DNA of 17,954 nucleotides from an uncultured Azospirillum sp. GTDB taxonomy: Bacteria; Pseudomonadota; Alphaproteobacteria; RF32; CAG-239. The position numbers were made by a program, and so were the translations under genes. This document shows, piece by piece, positions 1-7,278 of the stretch; positions within the stretch are counted from its first letter, which is position 1, and each line of letters starts with the position of its first letter. Where the stretch lies: contig UQCS01000029.1 of NCBI GenBank assembly GCA_900539605.1, positions 1 through 17,954 on the forward strand, read 5' to 3'. A model generated the notes under the pieces. The model saw only the letters and a program-made list of their open reading frames with translations. It did no database searches and was not told where the DNA came from.

Positions 1-1
1 C

Positions 2-1006
2 CGCGCCGCTTTCGAGAACAAAGTCTCGGTTACTCTCAACAATCAGCTGAACAATGTCGATACTACAATCGTAGTTTCCAGCTACAAATTCAAAGAAATG
101 ACAACGTCTGTTTCTTATAAAGAACGCTCTAAACACATTGACGGTTTCATAACTGTTACAGACTCCGTTCTGGTTTATAGAGTTTCTTATGGCGGTTTTT
201 CATTTGACTATAATCTGATTTATCAGGTTCCGGTTTATGACGACGGCTTTACTAAACAGACAATGCCCTATCACCGCTACAGCAAAATTACCGATAAAGG
301 CGGAGAATTTGTTGACATGGAATCGATTGTCGACGGAAATTATGCATATTTCCGCAGATTATATCGCCATACAATCAATGTAGAATGCAATGGTAAGAAC
401 TATGACATCACAGCCAACGTCATTCTAATGTGTGAACAAGGAAGTGCAGACCAGCCATTCATTGTAAAAAGTGAAATGACATCAGCCGGCGCTTCATCAC
501 TCAATGACGAAGTCTATTCATTTGTATGCATAAAACAAACTTGGTCGGACGGATCAGTTGTTGAAAAACGACATAATGTCCAACTGGGTGCTTATGTTGA
601 AAACTCTGTCTTCGATTACCAAACAATTTTCAATTACAAAAAAGATTTGAAAATCATTGACTCGGCTTTGGAAGACGGATCAACGGAAATACGTTCCGAA
701 GAGAATGAATATGTCATGGCATATCGAACCGAACAGTTTTGGAAAATTGAATATAATTATTTTTCAATTCAAATGAAACTTGTTCATGACGAAGCTTATT
801 ATGATGACGGTGTTTTATCATGTAAGTTTCCCGGTTTTGAGTTTACCGAAATTGTCAACGCCGAACCGGAATTAACCTACGAGAATTCAGGAAACGACGA
901 TAACGGTACCTATGACGTTTACTGGTTGAAACAAGGCGTTTCGGCACAAGTTGATCAGTTGAAAGTCAGCGGTTACGGTACGGTACAAATTGTTGCCTAC
1001 CGTTAA
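2..1006 (+). CDS. Paralogue of the downstream lipoprotein, 5'-truncated by window edge
   Basis: The reading frame is open from base 2 to the TAA at 1004-1006, so the ATG at 98 is internal and the true start lies outside the window. The protein is clearly homologous along its length to the product of the next gene (1224-2453). Shared landmarks include an early TVTDS(V/L)(L/M)(V/I)YR segment, an RRLYRH / RKLFRH segment, a CNGK.Y / FNGKDY segment and, near the C-terminus, a (Y/F)Y.DG....FP pattern. A related Y.DG motif occurs in the first half too, so the chain probably holds two similar beta-rich repeats. The partner has a lipoprotein signal, so this protein is inferred to be a surface or periplasmic lipoprotein as well; its own signal is not visible. 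I do not recognise the family. A terminator follows the stop closely, and the next gene has its own promoter. Confidence 0.8.
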   Translation, partial: RAAFENKVSVTLNNQLNNVDTTIVVSSYKFKEMTTSVSYKERSKHIDGFITVTDSVLVYRVSYGGFSFDYNLIYQVPVYDDGFTKQTMPYHRYSKITDKGGEFVDMESIVDGNYAYFRRLYRHTINVECNGKNYDITANVILMCEQGSADQPFIVKSEMTSAGASSLNDEVYSFVCIKQTWSDGSVVEKRHNVQLGAYVENSVFDYQTIFNYKKDLKIIDSALEDGSTEIRSEENEYVMAYRTEQFWKIEYNYFSIQMKLVHDEAYYDDGVLSCKFPGFEFTEIVNAEPELTYENSGNDDNGTYDVYWLKQGVSAQVDQLKVSGYGTVQIVAYR

Positions 1007-1024
1007 CAGCTGGTTATTTTATCA

Positions 1025-1057
1025 AATACCGTTCCTACATAGGAACGGTATTTTTTT
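1025..1057 (+). terminator. Intrinsic terminator after first lipoprotein-like gene
   Basis: A perfect 12-bp stem (arms 1025-1036 and 1041-1052, loop about 4 nt) ends in a run of seven T at 1051-1057. It lies 19 bases after the stop codon. Confidence 0.9.
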
Positions 1058-1090
1058 CTGCCACCTATTTTAGACCAAAAGCAAATACGT

Positions 1091-1118
1091 TTGACAAAAA
1101 AAACAAACTCGTTATAAT
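1091..1118 (+). promoter_or_regulatory. Sigma-70 type promoter of the lipoprotein gene
   Basis: TTGACA at 1091-1096 and TATAAT at 1113-1118, both perfect consensus, are separated by 16 bases. This predicts a leader of roughly 100 nt before the ATG at 1224. It shows that the two tandem paralogues are separate transcription units. Confidence 0.8.
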
Positions 1119-1223
1119 ACAAGGCAGGTAAAAATTATTCTATCCGATTATCAATTACGCTTATTATTTTCAATTGGAGAAAATTTTACCGCAAACCAAG
1201 TAATAATTAAAGATTCAACTTAT

Positions 1224-2453
1224 ATGAGAACAAAAAATTATTGGCGGGCCGCCCTGTTTTGCATGGTGGTACTGCTGACGGCTTCATGTTCGCATGATGA
1301 CGACGCCTACTGGGATTTACCGCCCGCCGGGCTTCCCGATTACAGTTACTTTCGCACCGGATGGGATCAGGCATCTTTGCAAATCGATTCGTTAGCAACG
1401 GCACAAATCGTTTTTTCTTACCGTTCATGGGCGGAGGCGGCAACAAAAATGCAACGTGCGGAAATTTCGCTTAAGGCCTCTCTTGAAAATGTGAATACGG
1501 AGATACAAGTTGCGGATTTTATTATCGGCAAAGGAACCGGCTATGTGGACTACCTGGCAGTAAACAGCCGCCGTGACCAAAACATTACGGTCACCGATTC
1601 TCTGATGATTTACCGTCAACGCTATCGGAATTTTACGCTCGAATACCGCATGCCTTTCCAGTCGGCGTTTTATAATGACGGCAAAACCACCGGCCAAATG
1701 GTGCATCTCCGCTTCAGTCCGCAGATCCGCGATCACGGTTATACAGTGAGTGATCTCAAAAGCGAAACCGAAAACGGCAGTGTCTTTATGCGCAAGCTGT
1801 TTCGCCATTCAATTTCGGTTTGTTTTAACGGCAAAGACTACCAAGCCACCGCGACCGTGATTCTGAAACGGCATGCCGGCAGCGAAAACGAGGACTTTGT
1901 AGTTAAAAGCGCCTTAGTCGATTCGGGCATCAAAAACCTGTCCAACCAAGGCAATCACGCTTCTTACACCTCCTGGCTCAAAGTCAGGCAAACGTTTAAC
2001 AGCGGAAAGCAGGAAACCCTGACTTTTGAAGTTCTGATGTACGGAATAATGGCAATGCAGCCGCTGACATCCGTCAAAATCAACGATAAGACGCTGATTC
2101 GCAAAGGCGGCGGTTTTGATGACGAGGCAACTCATATTCAGACGGTGGCACGTAACAAATACGTGGACGCCCTGTATTATGAACGCCCTTATACGGTGAC
2201 TTATAATTTCGGAACCGTGACCACGATTTTTCAGCATGTCGAAGCCTTTTACAACGACGGCTTTGCCATCCTCGAATTTCCCTGCATCAAATACACCGAA
2301 ATCAAAGACAACGGCACTCTTAAGGCATTATCCCATCAAGAAGATCAGCACGGAAGTTACGGCGAATACCTTTTTTCCCACACGGTGACGGCAAAATTCA
2401 AATCGTATACCCACAGCGAGAAAAACAGTATTCAGGCGATTGTAACCGACTGA
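1224..2453 (+). CDS. Predicted lipoprotein, unknown family, two-repeat beta-rich
   Basis: The 409-residue product starts with a short basic segment, a hydrophobic stretch (about residues 8-20) and a Cys at position 22 in LTASC. This is a plausible lipobox, though Thr at -3 is less usual. The residues after the Cys are Ser-His and three Asp, a polar tether reminiscent of surface-exposed lipoproteins in Bacteroidetes. The mature part holds two similar blocks, each with an aromatic YNDG motif (SAFYNDG and EAFYNDG) followed by a hydrophobic/aromatic strand, and each later containing a (R/S)H(S/T)(I/V) element. It is paralogous to the preceding gene. The ATG is preceded by weak Shine-Dalgarno (SD) sequence only, but the signal peptide fixes the start region. 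Function is unknown; export to the cell envelope is inferred. Confidence 0.85.
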   Translation: MRTKNYWRAALFCMVVLLTASCSHDDDAYWDLPPAGLPDYSYFRTGWDQASLQIDSLATAQIVFSYRSWAEAATKMQRAEISLKASLENVNTEIQVADFIIGKGTGYVDYLAVNSRRDQNITVTDSLMIYRQRYRNFTLEYRMPFQSAFYNDGKTTGQMVHLRFSPQIRDHGYTVSDLKSETENGSVFMRKLFRHSISVCFNGKDYQATATVILKRHAGSENEDFVVKSALVDSGIKNLSNQGNHASYTSWLKVRQTFNSGKQETLTFEVLMYGIMAMQPLTSVKINDKTLIRKGGGFDDEATHIQTVARNKYVDALYYERPYTVTYNFGTVTTIFQHVEAFYNDGFAILEFPCIKYTEIKDNGTLKALSHQEDQHGSYGEYLFSHTVTAKFKSYTHSEKNSIQAIVTD

Positions 2454-2470
2454 AACCGGTAAAATTTTCA

Positions 2471-2504
2471 AAACGTCGTTCCTATCCGGGAACGACGTTT
2501 TTTA
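2471..2504 (+). terminator. Intrinsic terminator after lipoprotein gene
   Basis: Arms 2471-2482 and 2489-2500 form a 12-bp stem (AAACGTCGTTCC) with a 6-nt loop, followed by a T run continuing to 2503. Confidence 0.9.
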
Positions 2505-2531
2505 TTATTTGCACGTCCTTTTCGCACAGAC

Positions 2532-2563
2532 AAAAAGCGCAACGGAAATCCGTTGCGCTTTTT
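2532..2563 (-). terminator. Intrinsic terminator of the 2581-3099 gene (probably bidirectional)
   Basis: A perfect 14-bp stem (2532-2545 with 2550-2563) has a 4-nt AAAT loop. A run of A at the left end becomes a U tract on the - strand transcript, and T at the right end allows it to act in both directions between convergent genes. Confidence 0.85.
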
Positions 2564-2580
2564 CGTTATTCAGAAAACAA

Positions 2581-3099
2581 TCAGACCACCTTCAGCAAAA
2601 CGCCGCCATTGCCGCAATTTGCTTCGCAAATAGTACCGTTGCAAAGATTAACCGATACGGCCTGCCCTTCTTTCAAACACCAGAAAGGACGGGTAAGCGG
2701 AATCTCGGCAACGCCGCAGGCCTGTAGAATTCCGTTGATGCGCGGTAACAGCGATATTACCAGCATCAGTTCTTCGTACTCCAGCATAGCTTCTCCCATC
2801 TCCCGGGTAAAGTTTTCCGCATCGTCAACACCGCAACCGCAAATTTGCATGTTCATGCTGAGCGTCAGTGTTTCGGACAGCCTTATACCCAACAGTTCGG
2901 CATCGTTGTCAAACTGCTCACATTCATCGTCCTCATAGAGGAAGGAAAAATGGGAAAGAGGCGTCAGAGAAGATCTCGTTTTAGCATAAGGCCTGGCCGC
3001 ATTATACGACGAAAGCCAGGTACCAAACTCACACGGATTGATGCCCTGAGCAACCATATCCGTATACAACTTTTCAAAATTAATAATATCCATAAGCAT
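2581..3099 (-). CDS. Hypothetical protein, 172 aa
   Basis: The product is acidic and soluble-looking, with no signal peptide or membrane segment. It contains an acidic patch around residues 55-66 (YEDDECEQFDND) and several Cys, including CGCG in the middle. The last third ends with a Gly/Asn/Cys-rich stretch (NGTICEANCGNGG). I do not recognise the family. It is followed 18 bases after the stop by a strong terminator. The ORF starts ATG CTT ATG, so the start could be the third codon; neither ATG has a clear SD sequence. The 240 bases upstream are AT-rich and noncoding. No function can be assigned. Confidence 0.7.
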   Translation of the reverse strand: MLMDIINFEKLYTDMVAQGINPCEFGTWLSSYNAARPYAKTRSSLTPLSHFSFLYEDDECEQFDNDAELLGIRLSETLTLSMNMQICGCGVDDAENFTREMGEAMLEYEELMLVISLLPRINGILQACGVAEIPLTRPFWCLKEGQAVSVNLCNGTICEANCGNGGVLLKVV

Positions 3100-3298
3100 T
3101 CAAATTGTAATTGCTGTATTTGAAATATATAATGTGCACTTCACAAATTAATTTTATTGTTTCATATAATACATTTAATAATTATCTTTAAAACTGAGTA
3201 TGGCAATTTTTAGACAAAAGTCAAATTATTTATCATCCGTACAAAATTTTGCTACAGATATTTTCTTTACGTTCGTTTTTTTAAACTGGCCAAATACC

Positions 3299-3327
3299 AA
3301 AAAAGCGTGTCCAAAGACACGCTTTTG
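3299..3327 (-). terminator. Intrinsic terminator of the 3347-3823 gene
   Basis: An 11-bp stem (3301-3311 with 3316-3326) has a 4-nt loop and a run of six A at 3299-3304, which gives the U tract on the - strand. Confidence 0.85.
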
Positions 3328-3346
3328 CTTCGTTAACGATGACTGT

Positions 3347-3823
3347 TTACAACCGGGCTTCCAGTTCTTTTGCAAAAACAGAGGGTCGTTCGCCGAACGC
3401 TTCCTGCCAGCTCCGGTCGATTTTTCGCCCCCACCAGATCAAGCTTCTTTTCAGAGTCTGGCTTTTCACGCTCAGAAGCAGCCGTTGATGCTCGGGAGAC
3501 AAAAACAGCTCACGCAGCGTTTGCTCGGCTTCGCGGCGATCTAGACAAGCTGCGAGATGAGAAGCCATCACCGGAAACGGGTTGCACGGATCGTCAGATA
3601 TTTCAACCATATGGTCGTGTTCACGGGTTTCGCGAAATTGCTTCATCTGACAGACCGCCTGGTTAACCAGCGTCATCAGAGCAGACTGTCGTTCCGGTTC
3701 AAAAAAGGCCTTGATTCCTTTCAGCAGCGGATTGTTCAACGCGGTTTCGCCGACGGCGGAGTACTTGAGTTCATCGTTGATGACAAACAGATAATGTGTT
3801 TTTCTTTTTTTCATTTTATGCAT
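3347..3823 (-). CDS. Hypothetical protein, 158 aa, basic and helical
   Basis: The N-terminus is basic (MHKMKKRKTH) and is followed by a short beta-like segment (YLFVINDELKYS). The rest is mostly charged amphipathic helix, with a C-terminal Trp/Arg-rich part (SLIWWGRKIDRSW). There is no signal peptide or membrane segment. A second ATG at codon 4 could also be the start, and no clear SD decides between them. The stop lies 20 bases before a strong terminator, and AT-rich noncoding DNA separates it from both neighbours, so it is probably monocistronic. I do not recognise the family. Confidence 0.65.
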   Translation of the reverse strand: MHKMKKRKTHYLFVINDELKYSAVGETALNNPLLKGIKAFFEPERQSALMTLVNQAVCQMKQFRETREHDHMVEISDDPCNPFPVMASHLAACLDRREAEQTLRELFLSPEHQRLLLSVKSQTLKRSLIWWGRKIDRSWQEAFGERPSVFAKELEARL

Positions 3824-4034
3824 ATCTAATAATTAATAAATAAGGATCGTTATAAAGACAATTTATCAGACAAAAATGCCAAAATCAACAAAAATCTGTA
3901 TAACATCTTGAAAAAACACAAATTATAAGAACAGTTATCAGTTTGAGAAACGATGTTTCTCTTCCGGCCTCCAACACGCATATGCCAAATCGATTCCCTA
4001 TTCCGAGCGCCCTCGTCTTTTCGGTTTAAATCAT

Positions 4035-4071
4035 AAAAAAAGCGAGCCGGCATAATATCCGGTTCGCTTTT
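4035..4071 (-). terminator. Intrinsic terminator of the 4093-4437 gene
   Basis: The stem is 4039-4050 with 4059-4070 and holds one G-U pair. The loop is 8 nt, and an A run at 4034-4041 becomes the U tract on the - strand. Confidence 0.8.
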
Positions 4072-4092
4072 CAGAATGAAAGAGAAAGAAGT

Positions 4093-4437
4093 TTACTTGT
4101 ACTTGAGCAGCACGCCGGCGGTTTTGTCATGCTGAAGCATGTGACCGTTGACGAGCGAGTAGGCTTCAACTTCGCCGGTATCGGGATTCTGGGTCCAGAC
4201 ATGCTCCGGTACGATGTTGAGCGGGCTTCCGGCTTGAGCGAACATCTTGCGAACGTCGGCCTGACGGGTGCGGATCTGAGAAAAGTCTTTCAGACTGATC
4301 AGGGTGCAGCCGTGGGCTTCGGCGAGTTGCAGGGCGTCTTCGGCGGTCATTTTTTCGTCGCTTCCGTGAAGAGAGCTGATATGACTGCGGTTTTCGAGTT
4401 CAATTCCGATAACCGGAACACTGTAAAACTCTTCCAT
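4093..4437 (-). CDS. Hypothetical protein, about 114 aa (131 aa from upstream ATG)
   Basis: This is a small soluble protein of unknown family. A central segment (MTAEDALQLAEAHG) looks like a helix, followed by a Lys/Arg-rich helix (SQIRTRQADVRKMF). The C-terminal half has a WTQNPDTGEVEAY stretch typical of a beta hairpin. The ATG at 4437 is chosen because AAAGGTGGAG lies 5 bases before it, a good SD. The frame stays open to an ATG at 4488, which has no SD but sits about 33 bases below the predicted transcription start, so the longer form is possible. The gene has a convincing promoter upstream and its own terminator downstream, so it is a single-gene unit. Confidence 0.65.
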   Translation of the reverse strand: MEEFYSVPVIGIELENRSHISSLHGSDEKMTAEDALQLAEAHGCTLISLKDFSQIRTRQADVRKMFAQAGSPLNIVPEHVWTQNPDTGEVEAYSLVNGHMLQHDKTAGVLLKYK

Positions 4438-4527
4438 CGTTGCTCCACCTTTGTAAAGATAACGCAACTTGAACTTTCTTTTTTCCATGTTTATGATAAT
4501 TGATTAATAGGTTTTTATACAAAAAAG

Positions 4528-4556
4528 ATCATAACAATTTTGGATTTTTTTGTCAA
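4528..4556 (-). promoter_or_regulatory. Sigma-70 type promoter for the 4093-4437 gene
   Basis: On the - strand, TTGACA (4551-4556) and TATGAT (4528-4533) are 17 bases apart. The hexamers are near consensus with ideal spacing. Confidence 0.75.
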
Positions 4557-4614
4557 TAAAATAATGACGGTTTGTTGTTTTTTCCGTTTTTTTCTTTTTT
4601 TGTATATTCGGCAT

Positions 4615-4920
4615 TCACAATTCCAAGATATATCCTTCGTCAAAACCGCCGCGTTGCTGCCGTTTTTTTTCTCCGCACACCGCAACTTCAGCCATCGTCA
4701 CCCCGTTGAGGCAACATATCGCCGTGATTACTTCCAGCACGTCGGCAGCTTCTTCGGCCGCATTCTGCCGATCACCGGCGGTGCGGAATTCTTCGCATTC
4801 TTCAAACAGCTTAAGCCACAACGCTTCCCGGTATTCGGACCCTTCAGCGCGATAAAATACCGCCTTTTCCCCTTTGGCAACAATCATTTCCGGTATTTTG
4901 TCACGAACCAGCTTTTTCAT
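4615..4920 (-). CDS. MazG/PRA-PH-like NTP pyrophosphohydrolase, house-cleaning type
   Basis: The 101-residue product begins KLVRDKIPE, the signature opening of the small predicted house-cleaning pyrophosphohydrolases of the all-alpha NTP-PPase (MazG/HisE-like) superfamily. The metal-binding pattern is present: an EECEE motif near residue 40, then EEAADVLEVI near residue 56, giving the EExxE...ExxD arrangement that binds Mg2+. By family knowledge such enzymes hydrolyse (d)NTPs, probably noncanonical ones, to NMP and pyrophosphate in the cytoplasm; the exact substrate cannot be read. The C-terminus is short and charged. A GGAG SD lies just before the ATG. The gene has its own predicted promoter and no obvious terminator. 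Confidence 0.85.
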   Translation of the reverse strand: MKKLVRDKIPEMIVAKGEKAVFYRAEGSEYREALWLKLFEECEEFRTAGDRQNAAEEAADVLEVITAICCLNGVTMAEVAVCGEKKRQQRGGFDEGYILEL

Positions 4921-4962
4921 CTCTTTCTCCGCAAATATTTTTTAACATCTCGATCGATTCTC

Positions 4963-4991
4963 ACAATATTCCTTCTGTCCTGATTTGACAA
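4963..4991 (-). promoter_or_regulatory. Candidate promoter for the MazG-like gene
   Basis: On the - strand, TTGTCA (4986-4991) and TATTGT (4963-4968) have a 17-base spacer. They are moderate matches, located 43 bases upstream of the start codon. Confidence 0.5.
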
Positions 4992-5007
4992 ACCGGATTT
5001 CGGATAC

Positions 5008-5041
5008 AAAAAACAGGAGAACTTTGCAGTCTCCTGTTTTT
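5008..5041 (-). terminator. Intrinsic terminator of rplQ
   Basis: The arms around 5009-5020 and 5030-5041 (AAAAACAGGAGA and its complement) enclose a 9-nt loop. The left A run gives the U tract on the - strand. It lies 18 bases after the rplQ stop codon. Confidence 0.85.
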
Positions 5042-5058
5042 AAACCGATCAATCGCGA

Positions 5059-5565
5059 CTATTCGTCTTTCTTCGACTTCTTTTCAGCCTTTTTCTCAGC
5101 TTTGGCTTCGGCTTTTTTAACTTCTTCGGCAACCGCTTTTTCGGCAGCTTCGGCCGCGGCTTTTTCTTCGGCAACGCGGGCCAGATCTTTGGCACCTTTG
5201 GCATTGACATCACGGTCAACCAATTCGATAATAGCCATCGGCGCAGCGTCGCCGTAACGGATACCGGCTTTCAAAACGCGGGTATAACCGCCGTTGCGTT
5301 CTTTATAACGTTCGGCCAGAGTCGAGAACAATTTGGCAACAACTTCATTGTCGCGCAAAAAGGCCAAAGCCATACGGCGGCTGTTCAGATCACCTTTTTT
5401 GGCAAAAGTGATCATGCTGTCGGCAAAAGTTCTCAATTCCTTGGCTCTCGGCAAAGTAATCGTAATCTGTTCGTGCGTCAGCAGGGCGTTGGTCAAATTC
5501 GAGAACAAAGCTCTTCTCTGATTCTTCGGCATATTAAATTTTCTGTGCTTATCACCATGTTTCAT
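5059..5565 (-). CDS. rplQ: 50S ribosomal protein L17 (bL17)
   Basis: The N-terminal 115 or so residues are classic bL17: MKHGDKHRKFNMPKNQRRAL, then LFSNLTNALLTHEQITITLPRAKELRTFADSMITFAKKGDL and a GYTRVLKAGIRYGDAAPMA-type core. bL17 lines the region near the exit tunnel of the large subunit. From about residue 133 there is an Ala/Lys/Glu-rich low-complexity tail (to residue 168), a variable extension common in this family. An SD (AAAGGAAAA) lies upstream of the ATG. Normally rplQ follows rpoA directly; here it is about 4.8 kb away and has its own promoter and terminator, so it is transcribed as a monocistronic unit. Confidence 0.98.
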   Translation of the reverse strand: MKHGDKHRKFNMPKNQRRALFSNLTNALLTHEQITITLPRAKELRTFADSMITFAKKGDLNSRRMALAFLRDNEVVAKLFSTLAERYKERNGGYTRVLKAGIRYGDAAPMAIIELVDRDVNAKGAKDLARVAEEKAAAEAAEKAVAEEVKKAEAKAEKKAEKKSKKDE

Positions 5566-5684
5566 GGCATTTTCCTTTCATATTCTCTGTTGCTTTGACG
5601 GGGCAAAGCGGATAAAACTTACGCCGACACTACCTTCATAAATACCGGCACTCCGTGAATAAATTCAATTCACAATTCAAGCGC

Positions 5685-5713
5685 AATATATAGAAGTTTT
5701 TTCCTTTTGGCAA
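5685..5713 (-). promoter_or_regulatory. Promoter of rplQ
   Basis: On the - strand, TTGCCA (5708-5713) and TATATT (5685-5690) are 17 bases apart. The leader to the ATG would be about 110 nt. It contains a small hairpin (GCTTTG/CAAAGC arms at 5592-5597 and 5604-5609) shortly before the SD. Confidence 0.7.
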
Positions 5714-5819
5714 GCATTTTTTACGCCGTTCTGTTATCGTCAAACCATAAAATAATGCTTGTTTTTTAGTCCGACTGCCGTTACTTTCGACAATATCGGA
5801 TCAATCGGAGAACACATCA

Positions 5820-6257
5820 ATGCGCCTTCTCATTCAACGGGTAAAAAAAGCTTCGGTCACCGTCGACAACTGCCGGGTGGCCGAAATCGGCAACGGTCTG
5901 CTCATTTTTATCGGCGTCTTTAAAAACGACGGCCGCGAACAGGCAGAATACCTGGCACGCAAAGCGGCGGCTCTACGTATTTTTGAAGATGATGCCGGCA
6001 AGATGAATCTTTCGGTCAAAGAGACCGGCGGCAGTACCCTGGTCGTTTCGCAGTTTACTTTGGCCGGAGATACCGCCCGCGGCAATCGTCCCGGTTTTGA
6101 CAATGCAGCCCGGCCTGAAGCGGCCAAGCCGCTGTACGAGTACTTTTCCGATTGCCTTCGCAATCAGGGCATCGAAGTACAAAACGGCATTTTTCAGGCG
6201 GATATGGCGGTCGAATTGCTTAATGACGGCCCGGTAACTTTTTTGCTCGAAAAATAA
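5820..6257 (+). CDS. dtd: D-aminoacyl-tRNA deacylase
   Basis: The 145-residue protein matches DTD in length and motifs: MRLLIQRVKKASVTV at the N-terminus, SQFTLAGDTARGNRPGF in the middle (the SQFTL active-site motif) and NDGPVTFLLE at the C-terminus (the Gly-cisPro motif GPVT). DTD hydrolyses D-amino acids, and also misacylated glycine, from tRNA in the cytoplasm, which protects translation. The SQFTL segment is followed by AGD where many bacteria have YAD or YGD. GGAG lies upstream of the ATG. The gene is divergent from rplQ, and its stop lies only 3 bases from the stop of the convergent operon, leaving no space for a terminator. Confidence 0.97.
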   Translation: MRLLIQRVKKASVTVDNCRVAEIGNGLLIFIGVFKNDGREQAEYLARKAAALRIFEDDAGKMNLSVKETGGSTLVVSQFTLAGDTARGNRPGFDNAARPEAAKPLYEYFSDCLRNQGIEVQNGIFQADMAVELLNDGPVTFLLEK

Positions 6258-6260
6258 AAC

Positions 6261-6779
6261 TTACTTAAAATCGCGGTAAATACGCGAAGCCACCGGCCCC
6301 TTGTCATTCTGATACTTGCCGTGATAAAGCTTAATGTCGCCGGTTGTTTTCCAAAAAGTTATTTGCGCAATTGGCATGTTTTTATACAAACGCACCGGCA
6401 TGGTCGCATATAAATGAAAAGTTACGTTGCATTTGCATCCGATATCGAACAAACCGGACGTGATATGAATAAAAAGCCCCAACCGTGCAATGCTCGATTT
6501 TGCATGAACAATCGGCACGTAAAAGTCACTGCCGACAAACTCGTTGCTGCAACCGAGCAGAAATTCGCCGCGCTTCATTTCATAACCTTCGTCGGGAATT
6601 TCAAATTCCTTTGTATGCGGTTCCTTTTTCGGATCCAACACTTCGTCGGTATACATCACCAGCTTATCGCCTAATGTCAGATCATAGGAATTGGTGGTTA
6701 CTGCCATAGGTTTAAACGGTTCGATTACGATTTTGCCGTTTAAAACTTCCTCGGTTATCTTATTTCCCGTCAGTATCAA
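6261..6779 (-). CDS. dCTP deaminase-like protein with altered catalytic site (paralogue 1)
   Basis: This has the dCTP deaminase/dUTPase fold. The N-terminus is MILTGNKI...IVIEPF...TNSYDLTLG, the central substrate-site motif is AKSSIARLGL (residues 93-102), and the C-terminal lid is GPVASRIYRDF. Compared with E. coli Dcd, the Arg before SS is Lys, and the position of the catalytic Glu (LEF context) is His122 in VTFHLYA. Classical deamination of dCTP is therefore doubtful. The start is set at TTG 6779, preceded by GGAGAG, because the protein then begins MILTG exactly like its upstream paralogue. The frame is open to an ATG at 6857, but that would overlap the upstream gene by about 98 bases. With the TTG start the overlap is 20 bases. 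It is the last gene of the five-gene operon. Confidence 0.85.
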   Translation of the reverse strand: MILTGNKITEEVLNGKIVIEPFKPMAVTTNSYDLTLGDKLVMYTDEVLDPKKEPHTKEFEIPDEGYEMKRGEFLLGCSNEFVGSDFYVPIVHAKSSIARLGLFIHITSGLFDIGCKCNVTFHLYATMPVRLYKNMPIAQITFWKTTGDIKLYHGKYQNDKGPVASRIYRDFK

Positions 6780-7269
6780 CTTTTCTCTCCATTTTCGATA
6801 TTTGCGGGCAGGAATAGGCCGAATACCCGCCCTCATACAAAGAAGCATCTCCGTCATTCAGCCAAAACGAAATCTGCCCGGTAATCATTTCCGGATAAAC
6901 CCGAAAAGGTTTGGCCGTTACCAGTTCCAACGTCCATTTATGAACTGAACCGGTATGTCCGAGATCGGCCGAAACCTGCAAAAACAAGCCTAGTCGCCCG
7001 GTCGAACTGCGACCGATCAGCGACATTGCACATTTGCAGCTGCCCAAGGTTTCCCAGGTATGACCGAGATAAACCCGGTCCGGATACAACACAAATCCTT
7101 CTTCGGGAATCGTAACCGTTTTGTATTGCCCGTCATCTTCCTTAAACGTCAGTGTCCGCCCCAACCTGTAATTATAGCTGTTGGGATTGAGCTGCTCACG
7201 ATTAAACGGCTCAATTACAATATCGCCATTCTCAACATATCTCTCAATTTCCGAACCGGTAAGTATCAT
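6760..7269 (-). CDS. dCTP deaminase-like protein (paralogue 2)
   Basis: The 169-residue product has the Dcd/dUTPase fold: MILTGSEI...IVIEPF...NPNSYNYRLG, then GRSSTGRLGL (residues 86-95) and TLELV with the catalytic-type Glu115. These are the R-S-S...R and Glu positions used by dCTP deaminases, which convert dCTP to dUTP (or to dUMP in bifunctional members). The C-terminal lid lacks the G-x-x-(A/P)SR motif of typical Dcd and ends in charged residues after YSCPQISKMER. The N-terminal 37 residues are strikingly similar to those of the following gene, which indicates tandem duplication and divergence. An AAGGA SD precedes the ATG. It lies 9 bases after the S66 peptidase gene and overlaps the next gene by 20 bases. 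Confidence 0.88.
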   Translation of the reverse strand: MILTGSEIERYVENGDIVIEPFNREQLNPNSYNYRLGRTLTFKEDDGQYKTVTIPEEGFVLYPDRVYLGHTWETLGSCKCAMSLIGRSSTGRLGLFLQVSADLGHTGSVHKWTLELVTAKPFRVYPEMITGQISFWLNDGDASLYEGGYSAYSCPQISKMERKVDTDGK

Positions 7270-7278
7270 CCTTGTTCC

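Noticed and set aside
3850..4053. 67-codon - strand ORF
   Set aside because: It begins inside the terminator of the 4093-4437 gene, has no SD, and its sequence looks random; treated as noncoding.
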